Below, piece after piece: positions 6,109 to 9,466 of a stretch of DNA of 9,466 nt. The stretch covers positions 1 through 9,466 of the forward strand of contig CAMLKY010000046.1 of NCBI GenBank assembly GCA_946480545.1, written 5' to 3'. The translations under genes and the position numbers were made by a program. Origin of the DNA: an uncultured Acidobacteriota bacterium. GTDB taxonomy: Bacteria > Acidobacteriota > Blastocatellia > Pyrinomonadales > Pyrinomonadaceae. A model generated the notes under the pieces. That model was not told the DNA's origin. It saw only the letters and a program-made list of their open reading frames with translations, and did no database searches. How positions within the stretch are numbered: position 1 is the first letter of the stretch; the number at the start of each line of letters is the position of its first letter.

Positions 6109-6330
6109 TCATCCGCGCTCTGCTTTCGCCAACAGATCTGATGTACTTGCATTCAGTGCTTTGGCGATTTGCCGAAGCACGCGAACAGTAGGCGACTTCA
6201 GCCCCCGCTCCAGCTGGCTGACATACGTCGTATGGATGCCACAAGCATCCGCCAGCGTTTCCTGCGTAAGTCCGCTGCGCTTCCGCTCAGCCGCAATCAC
6301 CTGGCCGAGCGCCTTATCGAACGAAGTCAT
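6109..6330 (-). CDS. XRE/Cro-family small regulator (C-protein-like)
   Basis: A 73-residue protein made almost entirely of one XRE helix-turn-helix domain. LTQETLADACGIHTTYVSQL (21-40) holds the two HTH helices, followed by the typical ERGLKSPTVRVLRQIAKALN (41-60) and a short tail. Size and sequence resemble the single-domain controller (C) proteins of restriction-modification and other defence loci, which act as dimers on palindromic operators and often regulate their own gene. The start at 6330 is preferred over 6366 because AGGTG lies 7 bases upstream and the domain begins right after it. It is on the same strand as, and upstream of, the four-gene nucleobase operon, and is the best candidate for its regulator. 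The 140 bases between it and the divergent small ORF at 6471 hold three palindromes. Confidence 0.88.
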   Translation of the reverse strand: MTSFDKALGQVIAAERKRSGLTQETLADACGIHTTYVSQLERGLKSPTVRVLRQIAKALNASTSDLLAKAERG

Positions 6331-6370
6331 GGCGACACACCTGAAAACGATGGTCGCCAACGTCACAGGA

Positions 6371-6388
6371 CTGGTACTTTAGTGCCAG
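6371..6388. promoter_or_regulatory. imperfect palindrome, possible XRE operator
   Basis: CTGGTACTTTAGTGCCAG is an 18-base inverted repeat with 7-base arms (ctggtac and gtgccag) and one mismatch. It is 40 bases upstream of the XRE start, between that gene and the -10-like palindrome. XRE C-type proteins bind such sites as dimers, so autoregulation is plausible but not shown. Confidence 0.45.
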
Positions 6389-6390
6389 AG

Positions 6391-6398
6391 ACTATAGT
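6391..6398. promoter_or_regulatory. ACTATAGT, symmetric -10-like element of a divergent promoter
   Basis: ACTATAGT is self-complementary and reads TATAGT on both strands, a fair sigma-70 -10 hexamer in each direction. It lies between the XRE gene (minus) and the 28-codon ORF (plus). No good -35 is found at 16-18 bases on either side, so either promoter would need an activator or be weak. Confidence 0.35.
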
Positions 6399-6406
6399 AT
6401 TTGCTA

Positions 6407-6427
6407 CGAGTGCAAATGATGCACTCG
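6407..6427. promoter_or_regulatory. perfect 8+5+8 inverted repeat, probable operator
   Basis: CGAGTGCA, then 5 bases (aatga), then TGCACTCG: two 8-base arms that match exactly. The 21-base site sits 13 bases from the TATAGT element (measured from 6393), where a bound dimer would cover the minus-strand -35 region. Its length and symmetry fit an XRE-family dimer. It is the clearest regulatory signal in the window. Confidence 0.6.
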
Positions 6428-6470
6428 AATTGCAGTGACGGTTGGACAACGCATTGACGGGAGGACGGTT

Positions 6471-6557
6471 ATGCGCAACGGAATGGACGTTTTTCCACGA
6501 GTATCGGTGCCGGTAGTGGACGCCGGCTACGCAGGCGGCTACGGGAGGACGAAATGA
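6471..6557 (+). CDS. 28-residue small ORF coupled to the next gene
   Basis: The frame begins MRNGMDVFPRVSVPVVDAG and ends with a Gly/Tyr/Arg-rich tail. It has a strong ribosome binding site (GGGAGG at 6459-6464, 6 bases before the ATG), and its stop overlaps the next gene's ATG as ATGA. The same 11 bases, acgggaggacg, stand before both genes (6457-6467 and 6541-6551). It could be a leader peptide whose translation opens the downstream start, or a real microprotein. No family is recognised. Confidence 0.5.
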   Translation: MRNGMDVFPRVSVPVVDAGYAGGYGRTK

Positions 6558-6838
6558 ATGCGATGGGCTCTTTTCTTCCGCTGCTCGCGAATGGTTCGGA
6601 AGCAGCGTCGGTGTTATTTGTCTTCGCGGCGGATACGCCGACGCAGCGCCGCGCCATCCACGAAGAAGCCCTCTACCGCCTCGACGCCGCCACGGCGTTG
6701 AGCGAGGTGCTGACGACGACGCGCATCGAGGCGCACGGCTCTTTGAGTCATGTGCCGCTGATGGATGCCGTCGGCATCCTGATGCGCGATGCGCGTGGTC
6801 TGTTGTCGGCAATGGACGCTGACGAGGACGACGCGTAG
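6554..6838 (+). CDS. 94-residue protein of unknown function
   Basis: A small, acidic, mostly helical protein with GC-rich third positions, as expected of the host. The central part (EEALYRLDAATALSEVL, then a loop, then PLMDAVGILMRDARGLLSAM) reads as two amphipathic helices. This is distantly like the small DUF6124/DUF3077-type proteins of pseudomonads and relatives, but I would not assign it. GGGAGG at 6543-6548, 5 bases before the ATG, and the ATGA overlap with the preceding 28-codon ORF fix the start. A hairpin at 6856-6886, just after the stop, may end the transcript. There is no signal peptide or membrane segment. Confidence 0.75.
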   Translation: MNAMGSFLPLLANGSEAASVLFVFAADTPTQRRAIHEEALYRLDAATALSEVLTTTRIEAHGSLSHVPLMDAVGILMRDARGLLSAMDADEDDA

Positions 6839-6855
6839 CGGAGTCCGTACGATTT

Positions 6856-6886
6856 CGCCGCTGGTGGCGCGGTGCCACCGGCGGCG
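6856..6886 (+). terminator. strong hairpin after the 94-residue gene
   Basis: A 13-base stem (cgccgctggtggc against gccaccggcggcg, one G-U pair) with a 5-base loop begins 17 bases after the stop codon. No T-run follows, so it is not a classical intrinsic terminator. It may stabilise the 3' end or act with Rho. Confidence 0.4.
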
Positions 6887-7057
6887 TGGTGTGCAAAACA
6901 GGGCGGGGGGGGGCCGCGTGAGTGGCGTGCGCGTGACGGCGCGTCGTGTGCCAACGCGCCGAATGCCCTGCGGATGGTGCGGTGTAGGGCCGATCCGAGC
7001 CAGTGCACGGCGATTCGCCCCGGCAGCCGCCGCTCCCGGGTTCGCATTGCCCGTGCT

Positions 7058-7246
7058 GTGACGGCTACCTCGACAGTCGATGCATGCCGCTTGCTCGGCG
7101 TTTCCGTCGACGAACTGGTCGGAGAGAGTTCGGATCGTTCGAGCGGCGCTATTGTGCGCGCGGCGAAGGAGAAACAGCTCGTCCAGTTGTTTCGGAAGCT
7201 ATCTCCAGCGAAACGCTTAGCGCTGCTCGCTCTGCCGGATCAGTAG
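7058..7246 (+). pseudogene. C-terminal remnant of an XRE-type repressor
   Basis: The frame reads from a GTG at 7058 and contains ACRLLGVSVDELVGES, the segment that in XRE repressors directly follows the HTH domain ('ALGVSVDELLG'). A helical tail, KEKQLVQLFRKLSPAKRLAL, then leads to the stop at 7246. The HTH helices that should precede it are missing: the same frame upstream (6872-7057) is Arg/Gly-rich, has no HTH pattern and passes through a run of nine G. I therefore read it as a decayed repressor gene. A short intact protein starting at the GTG (62 residues) cannot be excluded, but there is no good ribosome binding site. Confidence 0.5.
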
Positions 7247-7514
7247 CAAGACCTTCGTCGGCCGCGTCGTCACTCGGCATTTGATACGTTGAGTGATCGG
7301 CGCACCGAAGAGTGACTTGTACGCGCACGTAGGTAGCCACTCATCACGAGCGAAATTTGGCTTTCCGCAGGTGGCAAGCTGGCGAATACGCTGCACGCCG
7401 ACAGCATCACGCCGTTCGCATCCCGCACTGGCAACAGTCGTACGAAGGCGTCGTCCAGGCTCACGGTTTCGCGTAGATTCCGCGAACCCAACCCGCCTGG
7501 CTTGTCCGCCTTCC

Positions 7515-7982
7515 ATGCATCCCATCTCCGCTGCACAGCTTGAACAGGTCATCGCCATCATCGGCACGGATGGCATCACCGACGACGAGATCGAGACAAA
7601 AGTGGCCGCGCTGTTTCCGGATCCGATGTCGGCGCGGCGCGCGATTGACTGGCTGCCGGAAGCGTTCGGGCTCCTGCTGATAGGCCATATGGCCAAGGTC
7701 ACGCTGCCGAAAACGTTCAGCGCGAGATCGAAGCACGGGCAGTGGGTGGAATTCGCGTTCGACGCCGAGCCGATCTTCAAGGACGCGCTTCGCCTCGGCG
7801 CCCAGATGTACCAGTCGGGGCCTCGCGGCCTATTCACTGCTGTTGCGCTGCGCAGCTCGCTCGTTGCTGCGGTCAACCAGGCCCTGAATGCGGGTAGTTC
7901 ACTGGACGGCGCTGCGCTCTCGGGACCTGCGCTGATCGGGATACCGGCCGAGGTCTATTCTGCGGAACCGCCGTCACTGTGA
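7515..7982 (+). CDS. 155-residue protein of unknown function
   Basis: The protein begins MHPISAAQLEQVIAIIG, and its codon use is strongly GC-rich in the third position from here on, while the open frame upstream of 7515 is Arg-rich and not coding-like. No ribosome binding site is seen before the ATG, so the start is uncertain. The N-terminal third (EQVIAIIGTDGITDDEIETKV, 12-32 roughly) looks like a small helical unit. A segment WLPEAFGLLLIGHM follows, and the C-terminal half is mixed, ending in a Ser/Ala/Gly/Pro-rich tail. There is no signal peptide, clear membrane helix or catalytic motif. It looks like a conserved host protein, but I do not recognise the family. Confidence 0.7.
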   Translation: MHPISAAQLEQVIAIIGTDGITDDEIETKVAALFPDPMSARRAIDWLPEAFGLLLIGHMAKVTLPKTFSARSKHGQWVEFAFDAEPIFKDALRLGAQMYQSGPRGLFTAVALRSSLVAAVNQALNAGSSLDGAALSGPALIGIPAEVYSAEPPSL

Positions 7983-8274
7983 CGCCCGCTTTCCGTCAGC
8001 ACCGGCGTTCGAAAGCCCGCGCTCGAGTCGCACGTCGTGCGTTGCCGGCTCCACGATTTCAGCCCCGTATCCGCGGCAACGCCATCCGCGCCGAAAGCCT
8101 CCACCCTCCCGCTCGCACAACCGCAGCATGCCGCCGTGCGACGGGGCGTGCGACGCGTGTATCGGGGTGACATGGCGTCGATACCGGGCACGCGTCGACT
8201 GGGGGCGTGGCTGGCGCTTTCGGAATTCCGGGGCGTGGCGCCGCGGATTTGTGAGGCGGCGGACGGGATGACGC
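7983..8274. other. stretch with no supportable gene
   Basis: Very GC-rich, with long Arg/Pro/Ala-rich open frames on both strands that reflect base composition. One frame has an ATG at 8172 (MASIPGTRRLGAWLALSEF...), but it has no clear ribosome binding site and runs out in low-quality sequence. Nothing else of note is seen. Confidence 0.4.
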
Positions 8275-8714
8275 ATGAATCCATCCGACCCGCCCCCTTT
8301 CCGTCGAAAGACCGTTGCGGAATTTCGCGTTCGTTCCCGCAACGGCCGCCACGGGCGACACGGCGATCGAACTGACGGCGGTCGTCGATACGGGTGCGTC
8401 GCAGACCGTTCCGAACAAGGCCGCGGCGCACGCGCTCGGGGCTGACGGAGAGCGACGCGCGCCTGCGCGAGCGCGAGGAAGGCCGCGCGGGCTGACGAAT
8501 GCCGAGGTGAAGGCCTCGCTCTACGAGTTGCCGGATTTTTCGGTCGGCGAGTGGTCCGCGCGCGCGCTCGAAGTGCGTGCCGCGGATCTGCCGGTGTTCG
8601 CGTCCCTCGGGCACGCAGCGGCCGGCGATGATTCTCGGCGCCGAGGCGCTGCGCACGGCGCGCCTGGAAATTTCCGCCGGTGCGGAGCACATCTGCCGGT
8701 CGGCGGCGCGCTGA
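8275..8714 (+). pseudogene. frameshifted retropepsin-like aspartic protease relic
   Basis: Pieces of one protein lie in successive frames. From ATG 8275 the frame gives MNPSDPPPFRRKTVAEFRV. In the next frame come TGDTAIELTAVVDTGASQT (8349-8405), with the active-site DTGA of clan AA (retropepsin-like) proteases, and then KAAAHALG. Another frame holds LTESDARLREREEG (about 8441-8482). The frame then returns for GLTNAEVKASLYELPDF and DLPVFASLG. Finally, yet another frame holds the C-terminal RPAMILGAEALRTARLEI, ending at the stop 8712-8714. The order matches single-domain bacterial aspartic proteases ('VDTGA ... ILG-x-x-x-L'). At least three indels are needed to rejoin it, so it is a decayed gene unless the assembly is wrong here. 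Confidence 0.6.
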
Positions 8715-8752
8715 AGGTTGCATCTGTTTCTTTCGTGATTTGGATACACGTG

Positions 8753-8779
8753 GAAACCGTCCGCATGCGGCGCGGTTTC
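8753..8779 (+). terminator. possible terminator hairpin
   Basis: GAAACCG at 8753-8759 pairs with CGGTTTC at 8773-8779, with the self-complementary ccgcatgcgg in between extending the stem past a small bulge. It lies about 40 bases after the protease relic. The right arm ends in only three T, so efficiency as an intrinsic terminator is doubtful. The element is symmetric and could serve either strand. Confidence 0.4.
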
Positions 8780-9011
8780 GCGACGGTACGCACCGCGCAG
8801 CCGATCGCGACGGGTGCTTCTCCGGCGTTTTTCCGAAGGCAACGCCCGGTGTAACGGACGGCGGCGCACATGCGGGCGGAAGGCGGCGCCATGCTGCCGC
8901 GCATGTCGGAGACCGGCGATCGATGGCGTTACTCGGACCGTTCCGGCATCACGCGGCGTCCAGGCCGCTCGTGCCGCATAGGTCCATACCCGCCGCACAG
9001 GAGCTTCACCC

Positions 9012-9466
9012 ATGCCATCGCTTCGTCCGAACGAATTTCCGCGTCGTTTCCTGACGGCCTCGCTCGCGGTCTTCGTCGCGGCGCCGGCCTGCGCCGCCGT
9101 GTTCACTGTGGGCACGCCGGTCGGTCCGGGGCAGTGCACGCACGGCTCGATCGCAGCGGCCGTCAGCGCGACAGAAAGCAGCGCCGGCGCCGACACGATC
9201 CGGCTCACGCGCTCGCTCACCTATGAACCCGAGGCGATCTCGATCATGACCGGCCAGGAACTCACCGTCGAAGGCGGCTACGCGACTTGCACGGCTGCCG
9301 AGGATCTGACGAATACCGTGGTCAGCGGCGCCGGGGGCGCGCAGGCGCCGGTGTTTTTCATCGGCGCCAACATCGGCGCCAACGTGCGCCTGCGCAAGCT
9401 CACGATCAGCGGCGGCGATTCGGGCGGCCGGGGCGGCGGGATCTATTTCCGCGGCGGCGGCCTCGT
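9012..9466 (+). CDS. secreted beta-helix (choice-of-anchor type) protein, N-terminal part, runs off the window
   Basis: An open frame of 151 codons that continues past the last base. Residues 1-29 are a signal peptide: Arg11-Arg12, then FLTASLAVFVAAPACA, with cleavage near Ala28/Ala29. The mature part starts AVFTVGTPVGPGQC and goes on with SATESSAGADTIRLTRSLTY, then LTVEGGYATCTAAEDL, NIGANVRLRKLTISGGDSGG and a Gly-rich GGGIYFRGGG. This is the repeat style of right-handed parallel beta-helix proteins ('L-x-I-x-GG'), such as the choice-of-anchor and polymorphic outer-membrane proteins. The start is supported by AGGAG at 8999-9003, 8 bases before the ATG. It is probably exported through Sec and anchored or released at the surface; the C-terminal anchor is not in the window. 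The function, whether adhesin, autotransporter or polysaccharide lyase-like, cannot be told from this part. Confidence 0.85.
   Translation, partial: MPSLRPNEFPRRFLTASLAVFVAAPACAAVFTVGTPVGPGQCTHGSIAAAVSATESSAGADTIRLTRSLTYEPEAISIMTGQELTVEGGYATCTAAEDLTNTVVSGAGGAQAPVFFIGANIGANVRLRKLTISGGDSGGRGGGIYFRGGGL

Noticed and set aside
7270..7536. Minus-strand frame with fairly coding-like codons (contains SLDDAFVRLLPVRDANG)
   Set aside because: It begins with a GTG without a ribosome binding site, has no recognised domain and overlaps the 5' end of the better supported 155-residue gene. It could be a relic, but I cannot support it.
7955..9220. Long minus-strand open frame of 421 codons
   Set aside because: It is Arg/Pro/Ala-rich, has no domain, and lies antisense to the protease relic and to the signal-peptide-bearing beta-helix gene, which has a good ribosome binding site. 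It is a by-product of high GC.
1..9466. CRISPR array, rRNA or tRNA genes
   Set aside because: No regularly spaced repeats, tRNA cloverleaf or rRNA-like sequence was seen on either strand by reading. A dedicated search was not possible.

Overview
The window is bacterial chromosomal DNA, most likely from a high-GC proteobacterium of the Burkholderiales or Xanthomonadales. The evidence for this is soft: GC-rich flanks, a DUF2845-like periplasmic protein, and a secreted beta-helix protein of a type I associate with those groups. I cannot name a genus. Positions about 1092-6330 are visibly more AT-rich than both flanks and use more A/T-ending codons, so they look like a horizontally acquired cassette. 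No integrase, transposase or tRNA is visible at its edges.

Left flank (1-1091): one small exported protein (135-446), then about 645 bases without a supportable gene. An 18-base direct repeat lies on either side of the small gene, and a possible promoter precedes the cassette.

Cassette, plus-strand arm (1092-2925): an AAA/ABC-type ATPase related to the OLD/SMC-like group (1092-2342) overlaps a small TOPRIM-like protein (2308-2925). Pairs of this kind (ATPase plus TOPRIM nuclease) are typical of anti-phage systems.

Cassette, minus-strand arm (5785 down to 2905): four overlapping genes in one operon. In transcription order they are a 113-residue protein starting MGSTGG; a PfkB-type kinase fused to a nucleoside deoxyribosyltransferase-like domain; a QueC-like enzyme with intact PP-loop and zinc cysteines; and an OGG-type HhH-GPD DNA glycosylase-like protein with the Lys and Asp of the active site. 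All three recognisable enzymes are of nucleobase or nucleoside families. QueC-like plus OGG-like is also the ancillary set (Cap9, Cap11) of type IV CBASS, but no CD-NTase and no TGT are present here. I read this as a candidate, possibly undescribed, nucleobase-centred defence system. The Gly-rich N-terminus of the first protein is a candidate acceptor for a QueC-type modification. The two arms converge and their last genes overlap by 21 bases. A small XRE regulator (6109-6330), possibly followed by a short ORF (5904-6092), lies upstream of the minus-strand operon and faces a divergent intergenic region with three palindromes.

Right flank (6371-9466): GC-rich. It carries a 28-codon ORF coupled to a 94-residue protein, the C-terminal remnant of an XRE-type repressor, a 155-residue protein of unknown function, a frameshifted retropepsin-like aspartic protease relic, and the start of a secreted beta-helix protein that runs off the window. 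Decayed genes here suggest a plastic genomic region.
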